Source: Phycisphaerales bacterium (GTDB lineage Bacteria; Planctomycetota; Phycisphaerae; Phycisphaerales; UBA1924). From it: a stretch of 64,000 nucleotides of DNA. The notes under the pieces were generated by a model. It searched no databases. It saw only the letters and a program-made list of their open reading frames with translations, and was not told where the DNA came from. The stretch covers positions 1 to 64,000 of the forward strand of contig JADLCM010000034.1 in assembly GCA_020847175.1 (NCBI GenBank). Reading direction: 5' to 3'. Below are positions 20,444-28,748 of the stretch, one piece after another (within the stretch, counting starts at the first letter, position 1; each line of letters starts with the position of its first letter). Made by a program: the position numbers and the translations under genes.

Positions 20444-21190
20444 TCACGCGCGCCGGCGGCGTGGGAGACCCATGCTCGCGACGACGAGCAGGCTGACCGC
20501 AGACCCGCCCGGCACTGCGATGCGGACGCGCCGGAACGTCACCAGCGCAAAGTCGTCGGGGTTTGCCCGGTCGGGCGAGAACTGGGTGTAGAACCCGCCC
20601 ACGGTTCCGTCGATCATGCCGTTCTCGAGATTGCCGAACTCCAGCTTTCCGCTGGACACATCGTTGAATCGATACTCGATCGTCGCGGGGACGAGACCCG
20701 TGAACCCGTCGCCCGGGGTGTAGATCACGCGAAGGCGTGCAGCCTCGCCGGGCGTGTAGACCTGGCCGAAGGAAAAGAAAGGAAACGCGCCGTCGAAGGC
20801 CGCGACCTCGCCGTTGCCCTTGACGATGAAGCGCGGCTCGCCGAAGCGGTCGAAGTAGAACCCGGCCTCCTTGCCCGCCGGGGTGCCCGCCCGGAGCGCC
20901 ACATCAACGCTGATGTCGAAGGCAGTCTGGTTGTTGAAGACGAAGGTCGAGGCCAGGTCTTCGGTAAAGAAGAAGCGATGCCGGTTCGCGAACCGGCCGC
21001 GTCCGAACTCGGACTCATGAACCCGGATGAGCGCCGGGAAGTTCTCGTCGATGCGCAGCACGCTGCTCGGAAAGTCATTGAAGTTCCGGGCGTCGATGAG
21101 GACATCGACGATGTTTTCGACGCCCGCGAGCACGGGCGAACCGAGACCCAGGATGCCCGCAGCGCAAATTGAAACCCGGACCGTCCGCAT
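20444..21190 (-). CDS. secreted protein with PEP-CTERM-like C-terminus
   Basis: Protein of 248 residues with an N-terminal signal peptide (ending PVLAG) and a C-terminal sorting-type tail: a VPGGSA motif, a hydrophobic stretch (VSLLVVASMGL) and an arginine cluster (RRRR). This order is that of PEP-CTERM/exosortase substrates, with VPGG in place of the usual PEP. The body is beta-rich and unrecognised. GAGG lies 8 nt before the ATG. No exosortase gene is in the window, so processing cannot be confirmed here. Confidence 0.6.
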   Translation of the reverse strand: MRTVRVSICAAGILGLGSPVLAGVENIVDVLIDARNFNDFPSSVLRIDENFPALIRVHESEFGRGRFANRHRFFFTEDLASTFVFNNQTAFDISVDVALRAGTPAGKEAGFYFDRFGEPRFIVKGNGEVAAFDGAFPFFSFGQVYTPGEAARLRVIYTPGDGFTGLVPATIEYRFNDVSSGKLEFGNLENGMIDGTVGGFYTQFSPDRANPDDFALVTFRRVRIAVPGGSAVSLLVVASMGLPRRRRA

Positions 21191-21266
21191 GGTCGCGACC
21201 TCAGCCCCCCAGAATGGTGCGCCTGAATCCGGATGGTGCCAATGAATCCCTTGACCTCATCCGACT

Positions 21267-21998
21267 TTACGTCCCCGAGGGTTCCGGCCCAAGAAGGTCC
21301 GGGCGGCGTGCGCGGGTCCGCTCAAGGCTCTGCGCAAGGCGCCAGGCTGCAACCCGTGCGTGGTCGCCGCTGAGCAGTATGTCGGGCACGGACATGCCCA
21401 TCCACTCGCGTGGGCGGGTGTAATGCGGACAGTCGAGGAGGCGTTGCCCCCCGGGGCCGATCGCCCCGAAACTGTCGCTGCCCGCGGATTCTTCATCCCC
21501 GAGCGCCCCGGGGAGCAAGCGGATGATCGCGTCCATGAGGACCATCGCCGCGAGTTCGCCCCCGGAAATGACGTAGTCGCCCAGGGAGATTTCGAGCGGG
21601 GCGAGGCGCGCGATGACGCGCTCATCGAGGCCCTCATAGTGCCCGGCGATGAGCAGAATCCGGTCTTCGAGAGCGAGCGATTCGACCAGGGCCTGGGTGA
21701 GCGGCTGCCCCTGCGGGGTCAGCAGCACCCGGCGGGCCGGGCGCGGGTCGAGCGCTTCGACCGCCGCGACGGCATCCCAGACCGGCTGGCACATCATGAC
21801 CATGCCCGGGCCGCCCCCGAAGGGACGGTCATCGGTCTTGTCGTGCCTGTTCAGCGAGTGGTCGCGGATGTTGGTTGCGTGCCATTCCACCAGCCCCGCG
21901 CGCCGGGCCCGGGCGGGGATGCTGAGCCCGAGGGCCCCCGGGGCATCTGGGACGAACATCTCCGGAAACGTGGTGAGGATGTCGAATCGGAGGCTCAT
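21267..21998 (-). CDS. trmD: tRNA (guanine-N1)-methyltransferase
   Basis: Methylates G37 of tRNAs reading CNN codons, preventing frameshifts, using S-adenosylmethionine. The 243-residue SPOUT protein has the trefoil-knot text LLIAGHYEGLDERV and LGDYVISGGELAAMVLMDA, plus the N-terminal FDILTTFPEMF and KTDDRPFGGGPGMVM. It lies downstream of rpsP as in many bacteria, but rimM is missing between them and rplS, normally next, is at 54.5 kb. A terminator separates it from rpsP. Confidence 0.95.
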   Translation of the reverse strand: MSLRFDILTTFPEMFVPDAPGALGLSIPARARRAGLVEWHATNIRDHSLNRHDKTDDRPFGGGPGMVMMCQPVWDAVAAVEALDPRPARRVLLTPQGQPLTQALVESLALEDRILLIAGHYEGLDERVIARLAPLEISLGDYVISGGELAAMVLMDAIIRLLPGALGDEESAGSDSFGAIGPGGQRLLDCPHYTRPREWMGMSVPDILLSGDHARVAAWRLAQSLERTRARRPDLLGPEPSGT

Positions 21999-22061
21999 GG
22001 AGCACGGTCCTGGTGCGCGGTTTGACGATCACCCCGCGTTGGCGGGGCGGTCTGACCCTCC

Positions 22062-22094
22062 AAAAACACCGGGCCGGCCAAAAGGCCGACCCGG
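22062..22094 (-). terminator. terminator or attenuator between rpsP and trmD
   Basis: On the minus strand an 11-bp stem (CCGGGTCGGCC, loop TTTT, GGCCGGCCCGG, with one G-U pair) is followed by TGTTTTTG. It lies 43 bp after the rpsP stop and 64 bp before the trmD start. It probably ends the rpsP message or lowers trmD expression relative to rpsP. Confidence 0.7.
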
Positions 22095-22136
22095 AGGGTA
22101 CCAGCAGGACAGTCACGCGAGGATTGGCCCGCGTGA

Positions 22137-22493
22137 CTACTTCTTCTTCTCACCTTCAGCGGGGGCGGCTGCCGCGGCTGCGGCCTTGGCCTCGGCGCGT
22201 TTGCGTCCGTGGGTGCGGTCGGCCTCCCACTCGGCCTTCATGGTGTCGGGAAGCAGGTTGGCCTTGCCCAGGAGGTCGCGGACGGTGTCGGAGGGCTGGG
22301 CACCCTTGGAAAGCCAGTAGGAGATCCGCTCATTCTTGAGCATGACCTGTTTGGAGGGGTCCTTCTGGATCGGGTCGTACCAGCCCAGGTTTTCGATCAC
22401 CGCGCCGTCGCGTCGGACGCGGGTGTCGATCGCCCCGATGCGGTAGAAGGGACGATGCCGGCGGCCAAGACGTTGCATGCGGATCCGAAGCAA
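22137..22493 (-). CDS. rpsP: 30S ribosomal protein S16
   Basis: Small-subunit ribosomal protein of 118 residues. The start is an unusual TTG at 22493: GGAG lies 7 nt upstream, and the resulting N-terminus MLRIRMQRLGRRHRPFYRI matches the family, which begins MxxIRLxRxG; the internal ATG five codons on would remove conserved residues. The C-terminal third is an Ala/Lys-rich extension ending EGEKKK, longer than the roughly 80-residue E. coli protein. It is followed by a terminator and then trmD. Confidence 0.93.
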   Translation of the reverse strand: MLRIRMQRLGRRHRPFYRIGAIDTRVRRDGAVIENLGWYDPIQKDPSKQVMLKNERISYWLSKGAQPSDTVRDLLGKANLLPDTMKAEWEADRTHGRKRAEAKAAAAAAAPAEGEKKK

Positions 22494-22676
22494 GGACCGA
22501 CTCCAATGCGTGCCGGGGCACGCGCAAAGACCAGACTCCGCCGAACCCATGCCGACGGGCCTCAATACTAGCCCCCGCGCCGGCCCGGGCAAATCGGCCC
22601 GGGAGAGCGCGGAATGAGCGGGCGGAGGCGCGGGCTTTGAGCGCCCGCACCCGCGCCGTCCGATACTCTCCCGCGC

Positions 22677-23909
22677 GTGCTCAGACCCGGCGGCATCATC
22701 GTGTGCTGCGCCTTCGCTCTCCTCATGGTGGGCGTGGTGATGGTCAACTCGGCGGGCATGGACGTGGGCCCGCTCGGGGGCCGGGCCGAGGTGACACCCC
22801 AGTCAATCCTGCTCTCGCGTTCGGGTGTGTACATGGCCCTGGCGCTGCTGGCGATGGGAGTGGTGGCGTTTCTGCCCCTTCGGCGGGTTGCCGAGGGCGT
22901 CTCCGCGGCGCCGGCGGACCTCCCTGACCCGCGGCGCGACGGGCTCGGCGGGCTGACGCTCGGCGTGATCGTGATCCTCGCCGGGCTGCTCGCGGTCTAC
23001 GTGCCCGGGCTGAGCCGCGACGTGAACGGATCGTTTCGATGGGTTGAAGTGCACCTGCCGGTTGTCGGCACGCTCTCGGTCCAGCCGAGCGAGGTCGCCA
23101 AGTGGAGCCTGATCGGCCTGGTCGCATGGTACGTGGCGCGGCGCGGCGTGTGGATGCGGTCGCTGACCTGGGGGCTTCTCCCGGTCGCGGCGGGCGCGGG
23201 CCTGGTCATTCTCGTCATCCTGAAGGAAGACCTCGGCACGGCGGCACTCGTGACGTGCGCCTGCGCGTGCATCATGTTCGCGGGCGGCGCGAAACTCTGG
23301 CACATGCTGCTGCCGGTCCCGGTCGCGGCGGCGGCGCTGGCGGGCGCGATCGCGCTGGCGCCGTACCGCCTCCAGCGGCTCACGACTTTTCTTGACCCCT
23401 ACGCCGACCCGCAGGGCGCGGGGTACCACATGATCCAGTCGATGGCGACGGTGGCGGGCGGAGGGGGCTGGGGCCGGGGGATCGGCAACGGTCTTCAGAA
23501 GTTCGGCTACCTGCCGGAGGATCAGACTGACTTCCTGCTCGCGATCATCTGCGAGGAGTTGGGCATCTTCGGGGCCGCGCTCATCGCAGTGCTGTACATC
23601 ACGATGCTCATCGCGGGGGCGACGGTGGTGCGCCGGGAGTCGCTGCTGATTCTCAAGCTGGCGGGGCTGGGCGTGCTGGTGACCCTGGGGCTCCAGGCGA
23701 TCATCAACATGGCCGTGGTGACCGGCTGGGCCCCGACGAAGGGGATTCCGCTGCCGCTGGTGTCTTCGGGCGGAACAGGATGGATTCTCACCTCGGCGTC
23801 GCTCGGAGTGCTCGTGGGCGCTGACCGAACCCAGGCCCCCATCGCACTCGCCCCGCTGCCGAGGAAGGAACGCCCGCGCCGTCAGCCCCGCCCGAGTCTC
23901 GGCGCATGA
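22677..23909 (+). CDS. ftsW: FtsW/RodA/SpoVE family peptidoglycan polymerase
   Basis: SEDS-family membrane glycosyltransferase that polymerises lipid II. The 410-residue protein has about ten hydrophobic segments and the SEDS signatures KEDLGTAAL, GLQKFGYLPEDQTDFLLAI and PLVSSGGTGWI. The start is GTG at 22677. Direct ATGA overlap with murG supports FtsW rather than RodA, since ftsW-murG is the core of the division and cell-wall cluster. The interest is that other neighbours of that cluster (murC, murD, ftsQ, ftsZ) are absent here. Confidence 0.87.
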   Translation: MLRPGGIIVCCAFALLMVGVVMVNSAGMDVGPLGGRAEVTPQSILLSRSGVYMALALLAMGVVAFLPLRRVAEGVSAAPADLPDPRRDGLGGLTLGVIVILAGLLAVYVPGLSRDVNGSFRWVEVHLPVVGTLSVQPSEVAKWSLIGLVAWYVARRGVWMRSLTWGLLPVAAGAGLVILVILKEDLGTAALVTCACACIMFAGGAKLWHMLLPVPVAAAALAGAIALAPYRLQRLTTFLDPYADPQGAGYHMIQSMATVAGGGGWGRGIGNGLQKFGYLPEDQTDFLLAIICEELGIFGAALIAVLYITMLIAGATVVRRESLLILKLAGLGVLVTLGLQAIINMAVVTGWAPTKGIPLPLVSSGGTGWILTSASLGVLVGADRTQAPIALAPLPRKERPRRQPRPSLGA

Positions 23910-25015
23910 ACGCTGATCGCGCGTACCTCTTTGCCGGCGGGGGCACCGGCGGGCACATCTTCCCGGGGCTGGCGATTGCGGAAGAACTCAGGCGGCTGGC
24001 CCCTGGCTCGGCAGGGCCGGGCGTGCATTTTGCGTGCTCCCACCGGCCCATCGACGAGACCATTCTCACCGAGGCCGGAGAGGCGTTCACGCGGTCAAGC
24101 GCCAACCCGGTCGGCGCTTCACCCCGTGTCGCGCTGCGCTTTGTGCGAGGCTGGGGCAGGTCGCTGCGCGAGGCGAGGGGGCTCATCCGATCGCTCCGGG
24201 AGACTTCCGGGCGCCTGGACGTGATCGCGATGGGCGGGTTCGTGGCGGCGCCGTTCGCGCGGGCCGCCAAGGTGGAGCGAACGCCGCTCACGCTGGTGAA
24301 CCTCGATGCGGTGCCGGGGCGGGCGAACCGGTGGGTCGCCCGCCTCGCCGGGCGGGCGTTCACCGCAGCGGATGCGGGCCCGGCGGACTGGGTGCGCGTG
24401 CCGCCAATCGTGCGGCGGGCGGCGCGGGCCCCCGGCGAGAGCGCGCATTGCCGCGCAGCGCTCGGGCTCGACCCGGCGAAGCGGACGCTGTTGATCTGCG
24501 GGGGCAGCCAGGGCGCACGCACCATCAACGGGCTCGCCGAGCGATTGGCGGCGAACGGGCCGGCATGGCGGGCGTGGCAGGTGATCCACCAAACCGGGAC
24601 GGACGATGCCGCTCGCGCTGCGGCGGCGTGGAGCGCCGCTGGCGTGTCTGCGGTCGTGCGGCCGTTCTTTGACCTCATGGGCCTGTGCTGGGGCGCGTCT
24701 GACCTGGCGCTGGCCAGGGCGGGCGCGGGGAGCGTGGCGGAAGCCTGGGCCAACCACGTGCCCACCGTGTTCCTGCCGTATCCGCACCACAAGGACGGAC
24801 ATCAGCGCGCGAACGCAAGGCCCTTGGAGACCGCCGGGGGGGCCGTCATTGAGACTGACCTTGTTGACCCGGCACGCAACATGGCGGGGGCGGGCAAGAC
24901 CGCGCTCGACTTGATGGAGAACGAGGCGCGGCTCGACGAAATGCGCCGCGCGTTGTGCGCGCTCGGGCCCGCCGACGGGGCCGAACGCATCGCCCGTGCG
25001 CTCGTGGGCGGGTGA
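23906..25015 (+). CDS. murG: UDP-GlcNAc:undecaprenyl-pyrophosphoryl-MurNAc-pentapeptide transferase
   Basis: Converts lipid I to lipid II at the inner face of the membrane, supplying the adjacent FtsW. The 369-residue GT28 protein shows the N-terminal GGGTGGHIFPGLAIAEEL, the central ICGGSQGARTINGL and the C-terminal SGAGSVAEAW-type nucleotide pocket (here ARAGAGSVAEAWANHVPTV), followed by FLPYPHHKDGHQ. It starts inside the ftsW stop (ATGA), so the two are co-translated. Length and motifs are normal. Confidence 0.93.
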   Translation: MNADRAYLFAGGGTGGHIFPGLAIAEELRRLAPGSAGPGVHFACSHRPIDETILTEAGEAFTRSSANPVGASPRVALRFVRGWGRSLREARGLIRSLRETSGRLDVIAMGGFVAAPFARAAKVERTPLTLVNLDAVPGRANRWVARLAGRAFTAADAGPADWVRVPPIVRRAARAPGESAHCRAALGLDPAKRTLLICGGSQGARTINGLAERLAANGPAWRAWQVIHQTGTDDAARAAAAWSAAGVSAVVRPFFDLMGLCWGASDLALARAGAGSVAEAWANHVPTVFLPYPHHKDGHQRANARPLETAGGAVIETDLVDPARNMAGAGKTALDLMENEARLDEMRRALCALGPADGAERIARALVGG

Positions 25016-25157
25016 CTTTGCGCGGGCCAAGGCGACGGCGGTTGTGCCGGCATGAGACTGCGGGTCGGCTGCGCCCTCGAATTTCACACCCCTCAAGCCT
25101 ACAACCAAGGCCCGCGGCGGGCCGGTGTGCCTCTGCGGAAAGGTGAGAGGAACGCCA

Positions 25158-26363
25158 ATGCACAACGTCGTGATTCTGGGCGGGGGCAAGGTCGGCAAGT
25201 CCGTGGCGGAACTGCTGCTTGCGCTCGGAGGCGGGGCGTACAAGGTGACGCTCTGCGACCGCGATGCGGGGAACCTCGCGGAGGCGGCGACGAACCTCTC
25301 CCGCCTCGCAACGACCCTGGGCCATCCCACCCCCTTTGAAACACGCGTGCTCGACGCGGGGGATCACGGCGCGGTTCGCGCGGCGCTCAAGAGTCAGCAG
25401 GCGGTGATCTGCATGCTGCCGTATGACCTGGTCCCCGGGATCGCGGACATCGCGGATGAGCTCGGCGTCAACTACTTCGATGTCACCGAGGACGTGAAGG
25501 CGACGGACCGGGTGCGTGCGCTCGCCCCGCGTGCGAAGGTGGCCCTGGTGCCCCAGTGCGGGCTGGCGCCCGGGTACATCGCCATCGCGGCTTACGACGT
25601 GGCGCGCCAGTTCCGCGAGGTGCACGACCTGGTGCTCCGGGTAGGCGCCCTGCCGCAGTTTCCGACCAACATGCTGCGGTACAACGTCACCTGGTCAACG
25701 GGCGGCGTGGTCAACGAATACTGCGAGCCCTGCAACGTGATGCTGGAAGGAAAGCCCGTGAAGGTGCCGGCCCTCGAAGGGCACGAGACTTTCAGTTTCG
25801 AGGGCGTGGAGCACGAGGCGTTCTACACCTCGGGGGGGGTCGGGAGCCTCATCGACACGTTGGTGGACGAGAAGAAGACCACGCCGGAAACCCGCATTGC
25901 GTACAAGACCATCCGCTATCCCGGGCACCGCGACCTGATGAAGTTCCTGCTGCATGACCTTCGGCTGGGGGCTGAGCACGCGAAGCCCGACGCGGGGGGG
26001 CGGGTGTTTGATCGGCGGATGGCGATGGCGCTTCTTGACCACGGCGTGGCGCGCACGGTGCAGGATGTGGTGGTCGTCTTCATCAACGGCATCGGAGTGG
26101 GGCACGACGGCGTGCGCCGCCAGGCGAACTTCAAGCGTGCGATCCCCGCAACCCGGCTCTTCGGGCGCATCTGGCCGGCGATCGAACTGACCACCGCCTC
26201 GGGCGTGTGCGCGATGGTTGACCTGCACCGGCTCGGCAGGCTCCCGGCGAAGGGCCTGGTGCGCCAAGAGCAGGTGTCGCTGGCGGACTTCAATGCGACG
26301 CCGTTCGGCCTCGGGTACGAAGCACCGGAGAAGATCGAGGCCAAGGCCGGCAAACGGTCGTGA
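25158..26363 (+). CDS. saccharopine dehydrogenase family protein
   Basis: NAD(P)-dependent oxidoreductase of the saccharopine dehydrogenase (LYS9-like) family, 401 residues. The ATG at 25158 has GAGGA about 7 nt upstream and leads directly into the Rossmann motif MHNVVILGGGKVGKSVAELL. Further family text is VTEDVKATDRV and VPQCGLAPGYIAI with the substrate-domain tyrosine/threonine-rich region. These enzymes act in lysine metabolism or make homologous imine-reduced products, and family members vary in substrate, so the reaction is not assigned. No lysine genes are adjacent. Confidence 0.85.
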   Translation: MHNVVILGGGKVGKSVAELLLALGGGAYKVTLCDRDAGNLAEAATNLSRLATTLGHPTPFETRVLDAGDHGAVRAALKSQQAVICMLPYDLVPGIADIADELGVNYFDVTEDVKATDRVRALAPRAKVALVPQCGLAPGYIAIAAYDVARQFREVHDLVLRVGALPQFPTNMLRYNVTWSTGGVVNEYCEPCNVMLEGKPVKVPALEGHETFSFEGVEHEAFYTSGGVGSLIDTLVDEKKTTPETRIAYKTIRYPGHRDLMKFLLHDLRLGAEHAKPDAGGRVFDRRMAMALLDHGVARTVQDVVVVFINGIGVGHDGVRRQANFKRAIPATRLFGRIWPAIELTTASGVCAMVDLHRLGRLPAKGLVRQEQVSLADFNATPFGLGYEAPEKIEAKAGKRS

Positions 26364-26523
26364 GCGCCGTGCCGCCCCGCAGCCCGTCCCGGACCTTCGC
26401 TCGGCTTCCGGTCCGGCGTCGAGAGACGCGGCGCAATGCCGGATGAATCGGCTGCCTGAATCGACGAGCGCGCGGCGAGGCGTTCAATCTGAGTCCCGGC
26501 CCGACCGCCCGGGCGCAACGAAC

Positions 26524-26557
26524 CGCGGCAGCCGAAGGCGTTGCCCCGGCTGCCGCG
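26524..26557. terminator. bidirectional terminator-like hairpin
   Basis: CGCGGCAGCCG (26524-26534) pairs with CGGCTGCCGCG (26547-26557), an 11-bp stem with a 12-nt loop. It lies between the convergent saccharopine-dehydrogenase-like gene and the 79-residue gene. There is no T-run on either side, so this is a structural call only. Confidence 0.45.
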
Positions 26558-26658
26558 ATTCGTGGAGGAGTGGGCTGAAGGAGACGAGCGCGATCGATCA
26601 CGTGTCTCTGCGAAATGCCCGAGTCGGCGGTTCGCGCCGGCCCGGGCGGGGCACTCGG

Positions 26659-26898
26659 CTAGGCGTTGCCGGGTGTGCGTTTGGCCTGGAGCACACCGAG
26701 GCGGACGAGGAATGACGTGGCCTCTTCGACCTCGAAGCGGGTGTAGTCTTTGAGGCAGTCAGGCTGGTCGGGGTCGCCGAGCAGTTCGGGCGGATAGGGG
26801 CACGCGCCGCGTGCCTCAACCGTCTGCTGGACCGCCAACAGGACGGACTCAGACGCTTCGAACAAACGATCAGGACTCAACTGTTCTCGACGTTCCAT
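26659..26898 (-). CDS. small hypothetical protein (79 residues)
   Basis: I do not recognise this protein. It is acidic, of 79 residues, predicted soluble, with a helical look (SVLLAVQQTVEA and VEEATSFLVRLGVLQAK). The case for a real gene is the strong GGAGG about 9-10 nt before the ATG and a hairpin beyond its stop. The frame runs on upstream but without recognisable sequence, and the ribosome site fixes the start. No neighbour suggests a job; it stands alone between the saccharopine-dehydrogenase-like gene and a 389-bp gap. Confidence 0.55.
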   Translation of the reverse strand: MERREQLSPDRLFEASESVLLAVQQTVEARGACPYPPELLGDPDQPDCLKDYTRFEVEEATSFLVRLGVLQAKRTPGNA

Positions 26899-27287
26899 GG
26901 CGGGCCCCCTCCTTTCACAAAGCCAGGTGCGGATGACGCCTCCGCGGTCCGGCCCCCCATGCGATTGGTTCCTCGCGGTTCTCACCTCGCTGAACCGGTT
27001 CGATCTCAAAACCGACCTGCATCCCGTCATGTTCCCGAGGCCGCGCGTTTCTTGCACCTCCCTGCACTTTTCCGGCCCGGTATCTTCTTTGCGATCGGTC
27101 TCTTCTTCTTCGGATGCGGCGCAGAACGGTTCCGCCAACGTGCTCACTTCGACCTCGATCTGCGTTCGATATCTCGTCACGACTTTGTCACGGGGCTCGC
27201 CCGCAGAAGCAAGCGAGAGGAGAGCGCCGGCGGCGCGCCGGGGCCTGCACGGCGCGGCGCGAGAACTGCGCCCGCGCAGGCCGCGTC
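26899..27287. other. intergenic region between two minus-strand genes
   Basis: This 389-bp gap is less GC-rich than its neighbours and lies between the DUF1501 gene (ends 27288) and the 79-residue gene. It probably holds the latter's promoter. It contains a 10-bp palindrome GAACCGGTTC (26992-27001). I could not pick a convincing -35/-10 pair, and no reading frame here looks like a protein. Confidence 0.35.
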
Positions 27288-28745
27288 TCAGGCGAGGAGC
27301 GGCGAGAAGACCTTTCCGTGCACGTCGGTTAGGCGGAAGTCGCGCCCCTCGTGCCGGAAGGTCAGTCGTTCGTGATCGAGGCCCAGGAGGTGCAGGATGG
27401 TGGCATTGAGGTCGTGCACGTGGCACACATCGCGCGTGACGTTGTACCCCAGTTCATCGGTTTCACCGATGGTGACGCCGCGCTGCACGCCCGCCCCCGC
27501 GAACCACATGGTGAACGCCTTGGCGTGGTGGTCACGTCCGAGAAAGGTCGAGCCGTTTCGGGCCTCGTTCATGGGCGTGCGTCCGAACTCGCCGCCCCAG
27601 ATGACGAGGGTGGAATCGAGCATGCCCAGGCGCTTGAGATCGGTGATGAGAGCGGCACAGGCCTGGTCGGTCTCTTCGCAGCGCCGGCGCAGGCTCGTGA
27701 TGATGTCGTCGCCGTCGCTGGTGCCGTGGCTGTCCCACCCGCGGTGGTACAGCTGCACGAAGCGCACGCCGCGCTGCACGAGGCGGCGCGCCATCAGGCA
27801 GTTGCGCGCGAAGCCCGGCTGGTCGGGGTGTGCGCCGTACATCTCAAGCGTCTCGGGGGGCTCGCCGGCAAGGTCGAGGAGCTCGGGCACACTGGACTGC
27901 ATGCGGTACGCCATCTCGAAGGAGGCGATGCGCGTGCCGATCTCGGGGTCTCCGACGACGCGCTGGCGTACGGCGTTGAGGTCGCGCAGGGCGTCCAGGG
28001 CGCGTCGGCGCGCGGGCCGGTCGACGCCCGCGGGGTCGTTCACGTAGCAGACCGGCTCAGACCCAGCCCGGAACTGGACCCCCTGGTACGAGGTCGGGAG
28101 GAAGCCGCTGGACCAGCAGCTGCACCCGCCGCTGGGCTGGCCGCCACCGGAGAGCAGCACGACGAAACCGGGAAGGTCGCTGTTCTCGCTGCCGAGCCCG
28201 TAGGTCACCCAAGATCCGATGCTGGGCCGGCCGACGCGACCGAATCCGGTGTTGATGAAGAGCTCGGCGGGCGCGTGGTTGATGTGGTCCGTCTGGAGGC
28301 TCTTGACGATGGCGATGTCATCCGCGACTCCGGCCAGGTGAGGCAGGAGTTCTGAAATCTCGGCCCCGCCTCGCCCGTGGCGCGAAAACGAATAGGGAGA
28401 GCCGAGCAGTTTCGGCGTACCCCGGATGAACGCGAAGCGCTCGCCCTGCAGGGACTCCGCGGGGCACTCCTGAAGGTTGTACCGGCGCAGCACGGGCTTG
28501 TCGTCGAAGAGGTCGAGCTGCGAGGGCGCACCGTTCATGCACAGGTAGATAACCGACTTCGCCTTTCCCGAGAAGTGCCCGGCGCGGGGGGTGCCGGGGG
28601 CGCCCCCCGGTGGGTTCGCGCCCGCCCGCCTCAGGAGCGTCGAAAGGGCCACGGCCCCCAGACCCACGCGGCAATCGCTGAAGAAATGCCGGCGCGTCTG
28701 CGCTCGCGTGGCGTCCATCGCCCGGGCTTGAGGGTCGGGATTCAT
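27288..28745 (-). CDS. DUF1501 domain-containing exported protein
   Basis: Planctomycete family protein of 485 residues, sulfatase/alkaline-phosphatase-fold related, usually encoded beside a PSD1 cytochrome protein as here. It opens with a twin-arginine signal (TRRHFFSDCRVGLGAVALST). Family landmarks include the N-terminal SVIYLCMNGAPSQLDLFDDK, HINHAPAELFINTG, the central VQLYHRGWDSHG, and VIWGGEFGRTP near the C-terminus. The role of the family is not established; proposals link it with breakdown of sulfated or complex polysaccharides. Its ATG lies 3 nt after the stop of the upstream partner gene, so the two form an operon. Confidence 0.88.
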   Translation of the reverse strand: MNPDPQARAMDATRAQTRRHFFSDCRVGLGAVALSTLLRRAGANPPGGAPGTPRAGHFSGKAKSVIYLCMNGAPSQLDLFDDKPVLRRYNLQECPAESLQGERFAFIRGTPKLLGSPYSFSRHGRGGAEISELLPHLAGVADDIAIVKSLQTDHINHAPAELFINTGFGRVGRPSIGSWVTYGLGSENSDLPGFVVLLSGGGQPSGGCSCWSSGFLPTSYQGVQFRAGSEPVCYVNDPAGVDRPARRRALDALRDLNAVRQRVVGDPEIGTRIASFEMAYRMQSSVPELLDLAGEPPETLEMYGAHPDQPGFARNCLMARRLVQRGVRFVQLYHRGWDSHGTSDGDDIITSLRRRCEETDQACAALITDLKRLGMLDSTLVIWGGEFGRTPMNEARNGSTFLGRDHHAKAFTMWFAGAGVQRGVTIGETDELGYNVTRDVCHVHDLNATILHLLGLDHERLTFRHEGRDFRLTDVHGKVFSPLLA

Positions 28746-28748
28746 GGT

